A DNA stretch of 21,796 nt, from positions 1 to 21,796 of the forward strand of contig JAFGUY010000052.1 in NCBI GenBank assembly GCA_016938245.1. Direction: 5' to 3'. The notes under the pieces are model-generated. The model was not told where the DNA came from. It searched no databases and saw nothing but the letters and a program-made list of their open reading frames with translations. A program made the translations under genes and the position numbers. Shown piece by piece: positions 8,564 to 15,788 of this stretch (positions are counted from its first letter, which is position 1; every line of letters begins with the position of its first letter). The DNA comes from Candidatus Omnitrophota bacterium. Its GTDB lineage: Bacteria > Omnitrophota > Gorgyraeia > Gygaellales > Profunditerraquicolaceae.

Positions 8564-9034
8564 ATGAGACGAAGAAAAGCGCAGGAAAAAGAGATATTAG
8601 CAGACCCGAAATTTGACAGTAAGGTTGTAGCGAAGTTTATTAATATGGTTATGCTTAAAGGAAAGAAATCAATCTCTGAAAGGATAGTCTACGGGGCATT
8701 TGAGATTGTAAAAAAGAACCTTAATGAGCAGGATATCCTTAAGGTCTTCTATAAGGCGTTAGATAATGTGCGTCCTCGCCTTGAAGTTAAGCCTCGCCGT
8801 GTAGGCGGAGCTACTTATCAGATTCCTATTGAGGTAAGGCAGGAGCGCGGAACATCAATTGCCCTTCGCTGGATACGTGATTTTGCGCAGAACAAAAAAG
8901 GAAAACCGATGGAGCAGAAGCTTGCTGAAGAGATTATCTCTGCTTATAAAGGAGAGGGGTCAGCGATAAAAAAGAGGGATGATACGCATAAGATGGCCGA
9001 GAGCAATAAGGCCTTTGCGCATTTTAGATGGTAA
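8564..9034 (+). CDS. rpsG: 30S ribosomal protein S7
   Basis: S7 is a primary assembly protein that nucleates the head of the small subunit and contacts tRNA in the E site. The 156 residues match the family throughout: MRRRKAQEKEI at the start, NMVMLKGKKS, ALDNVRPRLEVKPRRVGGATYQIP as the core RNA-binding segment, and DDTHKMAESNKAFAHFRW at the end. Length is normal. The ATG follows AGGA at 8551-8554 by 9 bases. The TAA stop shares a base with the probable fusA ATG at 9034. Confidence 0.98.
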   Translation: MRRRKAQEKEILADPKFDSKVVAKFINMVMLKGKKSISERIVYGAFEIVKKNLNEQDILKVFYKALDNVRPRLEVKPRRVGGATYQIPIEVRQERGTSIALRWIRDFAQNKKGKPMEQKLAEEIISAYKGEGSAIKKRDDTHKMAESNKAFAHFRW

Positions 9035-11133
9035 TGGAGAAAATAAATTTAGAAAAATTAAGGAATATCGGGATAATCGCGCATATTGATGCCGGTAAGA
9101 CTACAACCAGCGAACGTATATTATTCTATACAGGAAAGAATTATAAGCTGGGAGAGGTCTATGACGGCACTGCTACTATGGACTGGATGGTGCAGGAGAA
9201 GGAAAGAGGAATTACCATTACTTCAGCTGCTACTACTTGTATCTGGAAGGATATTCAGATTAACCTCATTGATACCCCGGGGCATGTGGATTTTACTATT
9301 GAGGTGGAAAGGTCTTTAAAGGTTTTAGACGGAGCGGTAGTAGTTTTCTGCGGGGTAGGGGGAGTTGAGCCGCAGTCAGAGACAGTCTGGCGCCAGGCTG
9401 ACCGTTATGAAGTCCCAAGAATTGCTTTTGTAAATAAAATGGACAGGACCGGAGCTAATTTCCCGGAAGTTATTGGCCAGATACATAAGAGGTTGGGTGC
9501 AAATGCCGCGGCCATTCAGCTTCCTTTCGGAAAAGAGGCCGGTTTTAATGCTATTATCGACTTGGTAGAAAGAAAATTGGTTCATTATAAAGACGATTTA
9601 GGCAAAGACGTTGAGATAAAAGATATCCCTCCCGAGCCGATGCCGGAAGTATTAAAGTACCATACATTAATGGTTGAGAAACTTGCAGAGGTCGACGATA
9701 AGATCATGGAGGACTACCTGCATAACAAGGAGATTAGTATCGCAGATTTAAAAGCCGCAATAAGAAAAAATGTTATTGCTAATAAATTTGTCCCGGTCCT
9801 TTGCGGCTCTTCTTTTAAGAATAAAGGGGTGCAGTTGGTTTTAGATGCGGTTAGAGATTATCTCCCTTCTCCGCTTGACCTTCCCCCCATAAAAGGGACT
9901 AATCCTGAAACGCAGGAATTTCAGGAGATTGAGTCTTCAGAAAAAGCTCCTTTTTGCGCCCTTTGTTTTAAAGTAGCCACAGACCCGTATGTTGGAAAGA
10001 TTAATTATATTCGTGTCTACTCGGGGACATTAGACGCAGGTACCTATATATATAATGCTTCGAAAAGGGAGAGAGAAAGGGTTACTAAAATCGTTAAGAT
10101 GCACGCTAATCACCAGGAGATGATTAATAGTATAACCTGCGGAGAAATTGCTGCCGCTGTAGGATTAAAGGGGACTAAAACAGGGGATACGCTTTGCACA
10201 GAGAAGAATCCTATACTTATTGAAGCTATGCGTTTTCCTGAGCCGGTGCTTCAGCAGGCTATTGAGCCTAAATCCAAAGACGCACAGGAAAAACTAGGGC
10301 TTGCTTTGCACAAATTAGAGGAAGAAGATCCTTCCTTCAGAGTAAGTTACAATCAGGAGACCGGACAGACGCTTATTGCAGGCATGGGTCAGTTGCATCT
10401 GGAGATTATTATTGACAGGATTTTACGCGAATTTAACGTTGAAGCAGGGGTAGGCCAGCCTCAGGTAGCATATCGTGAGACATTGACTAAGAAAATTAGG
10501 TCAGTGGGTAAGTTTATATCTCAAAGCGGCGGTCGTGGCCAGTACGGCCATTGTGTTTTAGAGATGGAGCCGCAAGAGACGCCCGGATTAGGAATAACTT
10601 TTGAAGATAAGATTAAGAGCGGGGCAATACCGCGTGAATTTATACCGGCGGTAAAACAGGGAATTATGGGTTCAGCAAAAAACGGTGTTTTGGCAGGTTA
10701 TCCGGTTACTGATGTAAAATGTATTTTAGTGGATGGATCTTTTCACGAAGTTGATTCTTCGGAATTAGCCTTCAAGATGGCAGGGTCTTTAGCTTTTAGC
10801 GACGGGTTAAGAAGGGGCGGCCCGATTTTGTTAGAGCCGATTATGGATATAGAAGTTGTAGTGCCTGAAGAATTTATGGGCCAGGTCATCGGTGATTTAA
10901 GCTCACGCAGGGCAAAGATAATCTCGCTTGCACAGCGTCTTAATCTGCGTACTGTCCGCGCGAATATCCCATTAGCCGAAGTTTTTAATTACGCGACGAT
11001 ATTAAGGTCATTGACACAGGGGCGTGCATCATATACAATGGAGCCTTCTTTTTACACGGAAGTGCCTTCACATATATCAGAAAAGATTATTACGGGTTTT
11101 GCTTCCGCGGGTTCAACTAGAAAAAGTATTTAA
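9034..11133 (+). CDS. fusA: Elongation factor G
   Basis: EF-G is the GTPase that drives tRNA-mRNA translocation and, with RRF, ribosome recycling. From the chosen start it has 699 residues. Visible motifs are the P-loop AHIDAGKTT (16-24), switch I RGITITSAATT, switch II DTPGHVDF (80-87, catalytic H84), NKMD (134-137), the domain IV segment GGRGQYGHCVLEMEP and the C-terminal domain V. All are canonical, unlike the neighbouring EF-Tu. An in-frame ATG two codons earlier (9028) is possible. I prefer 9034 because it forms the same one-base TAATG junction as rpoB/rpoC and gives the usual MEKINLEKLRNIGI start. Confidence 0.97.
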   Translation: MEKINLEKLRNIGIIAHIDAGKTTTSERILFYTGKNYKLGEVYDGTATMDWMVQEKERGITITSAATTCIWKDIQINLIDTPGHVDFTIEVERSLKVLDGAVVVFCGVGGVEPQSETVWRQADRYEVPRIAFVNKMDRTGANFPEVIGQIHKRLGANAAAIQLPFGKEAGFNAIIDLVERKLVHYKDDLGKDVEIKDIPPEPMPEVLKYHTLMVEKLAEVDDKIMEDYLHNKEISIADLKAAIRKNVIANKFVPVLCGSSFKNKGVQLVLDAVRDYLPSPLDLPPIKGTNPETQEFQEIESSEKAPFCALCFKVATDPYVGKINYIRVYSGTLDAGTYIYNASKRERERVTKIVKMHANHQEMINSITCGEIAAAVGLKGTKTGDTLCTEKNPILIEAMRFPEPVLQQAIEPKSKDAQEKLGLALHKLEEEDPSFRVSYNQETGQTLIAGMGQLHLEIIIDRILREFNVEAGVGQPQVAYRETLTKKIRSVGKFISQSGGRGQYGHCVLEMEPQETPGLGITFEDKIKSGAIPREFIPAVKQGIMGSAKNGVLAGYPVTDVKCILVDGSFHEVDSSELAFKMAGSLAFSDGLRRGGPILLEPIMDIEVVVPEEFMGQVIGDLSSRRAKIISLAQRLNLRTVRANIPLAEVFNYATILRSLTQGRASYTMEPSFYTEVPSHISEKIITGFASAGSTRKSI

Positions 11134-11136
11134 AAT

Positions 11137-11143
11137 AAGGAGG
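11137..11143 (+). promoter_or_regulatory. Strong Shine-Dalgarno for tuf
   Basis: AAGGAGG lies 6 bases before the ATG at 11150. It is an unusually full match to the anti-Shine-Dalgarno sequence compared with most genes of this run, and it settles the start of tuf against the longer reading frame that opens at 11024. It fits the high demand for EF-Tu. Confidence 0.8.
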
Positions 11144-11149
11144 AAAGAA

Positions 11150-12355
11150 ATGGCTAAAGAAAAGTTTGTAAGGAGTAAGCCACACGTGAATATCGGGACC
11201 ATCGGCCACATTGACCACGGTAAGACTACTCTGACCGCAGCAATTACCAATGTTTTGGCAAAGATGGGCAAGGCAACCGCGAGAGAATACGCAGATATCG
11301 CCAAGGGCGGTACTGTGAGGGATGAGACAAAGGTAGTTACCATTCAGGTAGCTCATGTTGAATACGAGTCAGATTCCCGTCACTATGCGCATATTGATTG
11401 CCCCGGCCATGCCGACTATATTAAGAATATGATTACCGGAGCTGCCCAGATGGACGGAGCTATTCTGGTTGTCTCTGCCGCTGACGGCCCTATGCCTCAG
11501 ACCAGGGAACACATTCTATTGGCCCGTCAGGTTAACGTTCCTTCTATGGTAGTATTCTTAAATAAAGTTGACCTAGTTACCGATAATGAGCTTTTAGACT
11601 TGGTGGAAATGGAAGTAAGAGAGTTGCTTACCAAATACGGTTTTCCGGGAGACAAGACTCCGATTATAAGAGGTAGTTCGTCCAAGGCATTAGCTGCTGC
11701 TAATGACCCTAATAGCGCTGATTGCAAACCGATTTTAGATTTGATTAAGGCTTGCGACGAATTTATACCTTTACCGGTAAGGGATTTGGATAAGCCGTTA
11801 CTTATGGCAGTTGAGGATGTTTTTAGTATTGAAGGTAGAGGTACGGTAGGCACAGGAAGGATTGAACGAGGCAAGGTAAAGCTTAATGATACTGTAGAGT
11901 TAGTCGGTTTAAGGCCGGAGGTTAAATCAACGGTTTGTACCGGTATTGAAATGTTCCGCAAGCTTCTTGATGAAGGCCAGGCAGGAGATAACGTCGGGCT
12001 TTTATTAAGAGGTGTGGAAAGAAAAGATATTGAGCGCGGGATGGTTATTGCCGCACCTAAGTCGATTACCCCGCATACTAAGTTTAAGGCACAGGTTTAT
12101 ATTCTGACTAAAGAAGAAGGCGGAAGGCATACCCCGTTTTTCAAAGGCTACAGGCCGCAGTTCTATTTCCGTACTACTGATGTTACCGGAAACGTTGCTT
12201 TGCCTGCGGGAGTTGAGATGGTTATGCCCGGAGACAATATAAACTTAGAAGTAGAATTAATTATACCTATTGCTATGGAGAAGGAATCGCGTTTTGCCAT
12301 CCGCGAAGGAGGCCATACGGTAGGCGCAGGTGTTGTTACTGAGGTTATTGCTTAA
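11150..12355 (+). CDS. tuf: Elongation factor Tu (variant switch I)
   Basis: EF-Tu delivers aminoacyl-tRNA to the ribosomal A site as a GTP complex. The protein has 401 residues (E. coli 394). The P-loop GHIDHGKTT is at 19-27, DCPGHAD at 83-89 with catalytic H87, NKVD at 138-141, and domains 2 and 3 are canonical, ending GGHTVGAGVVTEVIA. Switch I is not canonical. Where most EF-Tu has PEEKARGITI, this one has IAKGGTVRDETKVVTIQ (50-66), two residues longer; the Mg2+-coordinating Thr is kept as T64 but the Arg-Gly before it is Lys-Val-Val. From memory Planctomycetes EF-Tu shares the IAKGGTVRD form. The frame extends upstream into fusA, but the Shine-Dalgarno fixes 11150. Confidence 0.97.
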   Translation: MAKEKFVRSKPHVNIGTIGHIDHGKTTLTAAITNVLAKMGKATAREYADIAKGGTVRDETKVVTIQVAHVEYESDSRHYAHIDCPGHADYIKNMITGAAQMDGAILVVSAADGPMPQTREHILLARQVNVPSMVVFLNKVDLVTDNELLDLVEMEVRELLTKYGFPGDKTPIIRGSSSKALAAANDPNSADCKPILDLIKACDEFIPLPVRDLDKPLLMAVEDVFSIEGRGTVGTGRIERGKVKLNDTVELVGLRPEVKSTVCTGIEMFRKLLDEGQAGDNVGLLLRGVERKDIERGMVIAAPKSITPHTKFKAQVYILTKEEGGRHTPFFKGYRPQFYFRTTDVTGNVALPAGVEMVMPGDNINLEVELIIPIAMEKESRFAIREGGHTVGAGVVTEVIA

Positions 12356-12360
12356 AACAT

Positions 12361-12669
12361 ATGTCAAGCGAACAGAAGATACGCATAAAATTAAAAGCCT
12401 ATGACCACCGCCTTTTGGATCAGGCGGTGGTTGAGATTGTTGATACGGTAAAAAGGACCGGCGCTAAAATTTCCGGTCCCGTACCTTTACCTAAGAAAAG
12501 GGAGGTATATACTGTTTTGCGTTCTCCGGTAATTGACAAGAAATCGCGCGAGCAGTTTGAATTATCTACGCATAAAAGGCTTATTGATATATTTGAGCCT
12601 ACGGCTAAGACGATTGATGCGTTGAGGAAACTTAACTTGCCTGCGGGGGTGGATGTAGAGATAAAATGA
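12361..12669 (+). CDS. rpsJ: 30S ribosomal protein S10
   Basis: S10 is a small-subunit head protein that also pairs with NusB in antitermination and with NusG to couple transcription and translation. The 102 residues show the family pattern: IRIKLKAYDHRLLDQAV, TGAKISGPVPLPKKREVYTVLRSP with the long beta-hairpin loop, EQFELSTHKRLIDI, and a C-terminal LPAGVDVEIK. The start lies 5 bases after the tuf stop with no strong Shine-Dalgarno, so its translation may depend on ribosomes leaving tuf. The stop overlaps the rplC start as ATGA. Confidence 0.97.
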   Translation: MSSEQKIRIKLKAYDHRLLDQAVVEIVDTVKRTGAKISGPVPLPKKREVYTVLRSPVIDKKSREQFELSTHKRLIDIFEPTAKTIDALRKLNLPAGVDVEIK

Positions 12670-13325
12670 CAGGGATATTAGGTAAAAAGATAGGTATGAC
12701 TCAAGTTTTCGCTGAAGACGGTGCTTTAGTAAGCGTTACAGCTATTGAGGCAGGGCCTTGTCCGGTGTTGGCAGTAAAAGATAAGAGCCTGCAACTTGGT
12801 TTTGATGAGGTAAGCGAGAAGCGCCTCAAGAAACCTGTCTCGGGCTATTTCAAGAAGATAAATATACCTTGTCGTAAGTTTATAAGGGAGATCCCAAAGG
12901 ATCCTGTTAAAGAATATAAGGCCGGGGATGAATTAAAAGTAGATATTTTTTCTCCCGGAGATTTTGTAGATGTTACGGGTATTTCAATCGGTAAAGGTTT
13001 TCAGGGAGGCATGAAGCGTTGGCACTGGAGGGGGGGGCCTGGAACCCATGGCTCTACTTCTCATCGCCGTGTCGGTTCCATAGGTTCGACTACAACTCCC
13101 GGGCGGGTTTGGAAGGGCCATCATATGCCAGGACATATGGGGGCAGAAAGAGTAACACTACAGAATTTAAAGGTTGTTAAGGCTGATATTGAGAATAATA
13201 TTCTTTTAGTCGAAGGCGGTATCCCCGGTTTTAAAAACGGGTATGTTATTATAAGGAAGGCCAAGAAAAAGGGAAATAAACCCGCAAATCTTAAGGTGCC
13301 TATAGAAAAAAAGGCAAAAAAATAA
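12666..13325 (+). CDS. rplC: 50S ribosomal protein L3
   Basis: L3 is an early assembly protein near the peptidyl transferase centre. The 219 residues begin MTGILGKKIGMTQVF and contain the central loop GTHGSTSHRRVGSIGSTTTPGRVWKG that reaches toward the active site. Where E. coli has GQNQTPG, with the glutamine methylated by PrmB, this protein has GSTTTPG, so that modification site is absent. The Lys-rich C-terminal tail is longer than in E. coli. The start overlaps the rpsJ stop by four bases. Codons for RGGP at 13028-13039 create a run of eight G. Confidence 0.97.
   Translation: MTGILGKKIGMTQVFAEDGALVSVTAIEAGPCPVLAVKDKSLQLGFDEVSEKRLKKPVSGYFKKINIPCRKFIREIPKDPVKEYKAGDELKVDIFSPGDFVDVTGISIGKGFQGGMKRWHWRGGPGTHGSTSHRRVGSIGSTTTPGRVWKGHHMPGHMGAERVTLQNLKVVKADIENNILLVEGGIPGFKNGYVIIRKAKKKGNKPANLKVPIEKKAKK
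13030..13037 (+). repeat. Poly-G tract (8 G) inside rplC
   Basis: Eight consecutive G bases encode part of Arg-Gly-Gly in L3. The reading frame is intact through the tract. Such tracts are prone to slippage and to sequencing indels. In an essential single-copy gene this is most likely incidental. Confidence 0.85.
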
Positions 13326-13328
13326 GCG

Positions 13329-13982
13329 ATGGAAGCAAATACCTTACCTATATATAATGTTGACGGAAAAGAAGTGGATAGCATTAAGCTGAATTCTTCG
13401 GTATTTGACGGAACGGTGAATAATGATGCCATCTATCAGGCGGTTAACTTATTCCGTGCTAACCAGAGAAAGGGCTTGGCTGCAACCAAAACCAGAGGAG
13501 AGGTATCCGGAGGAGGCAAGAAGCCATGGAAACAAAAGGGTACAGGTAGGGCGCGCGTAGGTTCAACCCGTTCCCCTCTATGGAGGCATGGAGGCGTTGT
13601 CTTTGGCCCGCATCCTAGAGATTTTTCCTATACTATCCCCAATAAAATAAAACTGGTTGCCTTAAAATCGGGTTTAAATGCTAAGGTAAATGAAAATAAT
13701 TTTATTATCCTGGATAATTTTAAAATTGCTGAACCTAAGGTAAAATATGCGCTTAAGGTCTTTTCTAATCTGAAAATAAATAACGGAAAAACAAAAAGTA
13801 AACTAAGTGTCCTTTTACTTTTAGATAAGCTGGATGAGGCCTTAAAGCTATCTTTAAGAAATATAGATTTTCTTGATTTTAATATTGCCCAGAATGCCAA
13901 TGTTTATGAAGTCTTAAAAAACAAGAAATTAGTCGTTACAAAAAGTGCTTTAACCAAATTAGTTGATAGGCTGAAGAGATGA
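13329..13982 (+). CDS. rplD: 50S ribosomal protein L4
   Basis: L4 binds 23S rRNA, lines the nascent-peptide tunnel through an extended loop, and in E. coli represses its own operon. The 217 residues include the loop segment GEVSGGGKKPWKQKGTGRARVGS (split here as GGGKKPWKQKGTGRAR followed by VGS), RSPLWRHGGVVFGPHPRDF, and the globular domain ending KSALTKLVDRLKR. The loop looks canonical, so nothing in L4 itself suggests macrolide resistance. The ATG lies 3 bases after the rplC stop. The end overlaps rplW by four bases (ATGA). Codon use in the last third is more A/T-rich than in its neighbours. Confidence 0.97.
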   Translation: MEANTLPIYNVDGKEVDSIKLNSSVFDGTVNNDAIYQAVNLFRANQRKGLAATKTRGEVSGGGKKPWKQKGTGRARVGSTRSPLWRHGGVVFGPHPRDFSYTIPNKIKLVALKSGLNAKVNENNFIILDNFKIAEPKVKYALKVFSNLKINNGKTKSKLSVLLLLDKLDEALKLSLRNIDFLDFNIAQNANVYEVLKNKKLVVTKSALTKLVDRLKR

Positions 13983-14257
13983 ACTACGCACAGGATATAA
14001 TAAAAGCCCTTATACGCACTGAAAAATCAACTCAGTATGAGCCGGCAGGAAAGTATCTTTTTCTGGTAAATAATTCGGCAAATAAAATCCAGATTAAGCG
14101 CGCGGTAGAAGATGTTTATAAAGTAAAGGTCGAGGATGTGAATACCTTTATATCTGCCGGTAAAGCCAAAAGAGTCCGCTACCATCTGGGAAGGACTGCT
14201 AACTTAAAGAAGGCAGTTGTAACCTTAAAAGAAGGGCAGAAAATAACGGTTGCTTAA
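13979..14257 (+). CDS. rplW: 50S ribosomal protein L23
   Basis: L23 sits at the tunnel exit, where trigger factor, SRP and the translocon dock. The 92 residues show the family features LIRTEKSTQYEPAGKYLF, ANKIQIKRAVEDVYKVKVEDVN, and LKKAVVTLKEGQKI near the C-terminus. Length is normal for the short bacterial form. The start ATG overlaps the rplD stop (ATGA), indicating coupling. rplB follows after 5 bases. Confidence 0.96.
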   Translation: MNYAQDIIKALIRTEKSTQYEPAGKYLFLVNNSANKIQIKRAVEDVYKVKVEDVNTFISAGKAKRVRYHLGRTANLKKAVVTLKEGQKITVA

Positions 14258-14262
14258 ATAAA

Positions 14263-15096
14263 ATGGGCCTAAAATATTTTAAACCTACAACACCTTCGCG
14301 CCGGCATATGACCGGGCCGGATTTTAAAGAGGTAACTAAGGATACTCCGGAGAAAGCACTTCTTCTTCCTTTAAAGAAGACCGGGGGCAGGAATGCCTAT
14401 GGCAGGATAACTTCACGCCATCGCGGTGGCGGACATAAGCGGATGCTCAGGATTATTGATTTTAAGCGCAATTTATTTGAATCTCCGTGTAAGGTGGTAG
14501 CTATTGAATATGACCCAAACCGTTCTTCAAGAATAGCTTTAGTCGAATACCCTGATAAAGAAAGAAGATATATATTAGCGCCTGTGGGATTAAGCGTAGG
14601 GCAGTCAATTGTATCTTCTAACCAAAAGGATGCAGAGATTACTACCGGTAATTGCCTTCTTTTAAGGCACATCCCCTCGGGGACGATGGTCCATAATATA
14701 GAATTAAAAAAGGGTTCTGGCGGGCAGATTGTCCGCTCCGCAGGGTCGAGTGCGCAGATTATGTCTAAAGAGGGGGATTATGCACATATAAAACTCCCTT
14801 CGGGTGAAGTAAGGTTAGTCAGCCTTGATTGCCATGCAACTATCGGGCAGGTCGGGAATGTTGAACATGAAGCGCTTTATTTAGGTAAAGCCGGAAGAAA
14901 TAGATGGTTAGGGATTAAACCGCAATCCAGAGGAGTAGTAATGAATCCTGTTGATCATCCTCATGGAGGCGGAGAAGGTAAATCTCCTCAGGGCAATCCT
15001 CATCCGTCAACCCCATGGGGCAAACCGACTAAAGGTTACAAAACCAGAAACCCTAATAGGTATTCTAACAAATTTATTGTAAAGAGAAGGAAATAA
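14263..15096 (+). CDS. rplB: 50S ribosomal protein L2
   Basis: L2 is needed for subunit association and peptidyl transferase activity. The 277 residues include GGRNAYGRITSRHRGGGHKR (N-terminal RNA-binding OB domain), the SH3-like middle, and the highly conserved MNPVDHPHGGGEG (227-239, with H232 and H234) followed by TPWGKPTKGYKTR. The segment between these last motifs (KSPQGNPHPS) differs from the usual sequence. Spacing is 5 bases from rplW and 3 bases to rpsS. No separate promoter or terminator is seen. Confidence 0.98.
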   Translation: MGLKYFKPTTPSRRHMTGPDFKEVTKDTPEKALLLPLKKTGGRNAYGRITSRHRGGGHKRMLRIIDFKRNLFESPCKVVAIEYDPNRSSRIALVEYPDKERRYILAPVGLSVGQSIVSSNQKDAEITTGNCLLLRHIPSGTMVHNIELKKGSGGQIVRSAGSSAQIMSKEGDYAHIKLPSGEVRLVSLDCHATIGQVGNVEHEALYLGKAGRNRWLGIKPQSRGVVMNPVDHPHGGGEGKSPQGNPHPSTPWGKPTKGYKTRNPNRYSNKFIVKRRK

Positions 15097-15099
15097 AAT

Positions 15100-15387
15100 A
15101 TGCCGCGTTCATTAAAGAAAGGCCCGTTTGTGGAAGAGAGATTATTAAGAAAAGTTGACCAGCAGCGTAAGTCCGGTACGCGACAGGCAATTAAAACCTG
15201 GTCGCGCAGGTCAACGATTATACCTGATTTTGTAGGGCTTACCTTTGCCGTATATGATGGCAAGAAACACGCTCCGGTATTTATTACCGAAAATATGGTG
15301 GGGCATAAGTTAGGTGAATTCGCGCCTACGCGTATTTTCAGGAAACACGGCGGCGTAAAAGCTAAGAAGGCTCTGGAGAAGACTTAA
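15100..15387 (+). CDS. rpsS: 30S ribosomal protein S19
   Basis: S19 is a small-subunit head protein that bridges to the large subunit and contacts the A-site tRNA region. The 95 residues begin PRSLKKGPFVEERLLRKV and contain the family core WSRRSTIIPDFVGLTFAVYDG, HAPVFITENMVGHKLGEFAPTR and a basic C-terminus. The start lies 3 bases after rplB. The TAA shares its last base with the rplV ATG (TAATG). Confidence 0.98.
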   Translation: MPRSLKKGPFVEERLLRKVDQQRKSGTRQAIKTWSRRSTIIPDFVGLTFAVYDGKKHAPVFITENMVGHKLGEFAPTRIFRKHGGVKAKKALEKT

Positions 15388-15719
15388 TGATTGCTAAAGC
15401 AGAGGGGAAATTCTTAAGAATATCACCGAGCAAGGTCAGTCAGGTTATGAACCTTATCCGGGGTAAGAGTGCTAAGGAAGCGGTTAGTATATTATTCCAT
15501 CTTAATAAGCGCCCAAAGGAATATCTTATAAAAATACTTAAGAGCGCTATTGCCAACGCCAAGGTTAAGGGTTTTAATATTGAACAACTATATATATCTA
15601 AAATTGTATGTAACCCGGGGCCAAGCTGGAAGAGGTTTAAAGCAGCTGCTTTCGGCCGTGCGCAACCGATATTAAAAAGGACTTCCCACATAAAAATAGA
15701 ACTAGATTTAAAAAAATAG
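15387..15719 (+). CDS. rplV: 50S ribosomal protein L22
   Basis: L22 binds several 23S rRNA domains, and its long beta-hairpin lines the nascent-peptide tunnel. The 110 residues include FLRISPSKVSQVMNLIRGKS, LKSAIANAKV and KRTSHIKIELDLKK. At the hairpin tip most bacteria have Pro-Arg-Ala before the Gly-Arg-Ala; here residues 86-88 are Ala-Ala-Ala (KRFKAAAFGRA), read directly from gca gct gct at 15642-15650. The rest of the fold is canonical, so I take the change as real variation. The ATG overlaps the rpsS stop by one base. A 69-base spacer with a repeat element follows. Confidence 0.97.
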   Translation: MIAKAEGKFLRISPSKVSQVMNLIRGKSAKEAVSILFHLNKRPKEYLIKILKSAIANAKVKGFNIEQLYISKIVCNPGPSWKRFKAAAFGRAQPILKRTSHIKIELDLKK

Positions 15720-15788
15720 TTATCCGGTTAACCTGTTATCCTGTTTAAACAGGCAACCGGAGAACTGACTAACAGGAGAACTAAAGAG
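15719..15788 (+). repeat. Octamer-periodic intergenic element C with hairpin, before rpsC
   Basis: Eight 8-base units run without a break from 15719 to 15782: GTTATCCG, GTTAACCT, GTTATCCT, then the palindromic GTTTAAAC (15743-15750), then AGGCAACC, GGAGAACT, GACTAACA and GGAGAACT. The left arm is roughly the reverse complement of the right. TCCGGTT (15723-15729) pairs with AACCGGA (15755-15761), enclosing an inner CCTGT/ACAGG hairpin at 15740-15753. AGGAG at 15774-15778 is the rpsC Shine-Dalgarno, 10 bases before its ATG. The spacer aligns with the one before rpsG. Confidence 0.75.

Noticed and set aside
9028..9033. Alternative fusA start two codons upstream
   Set aside because: Possible, but the 9034 ATG forms a TAATG junction with the rpsG stop as at other junctions here and gives the usual EF-G N-terminus.
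11024..11149. 42-codon N-terminal extension of the tuf frame into fusA
   Set aside because: It overlaps the conserved EF-G C-terminus in another frame, has no EF-Tu homology, and the AAGGAGG at 11137-11143 fits the ATG at 11150.
11527..11961. Minus-strand open frame of 144 codons inside tuf, and similar minus-strand frames in rpoB, rpoC and other genes
   Set aside because: They are antisense to highly conserved genes and their translations show no family features. They result from codon bias on the coding strand.
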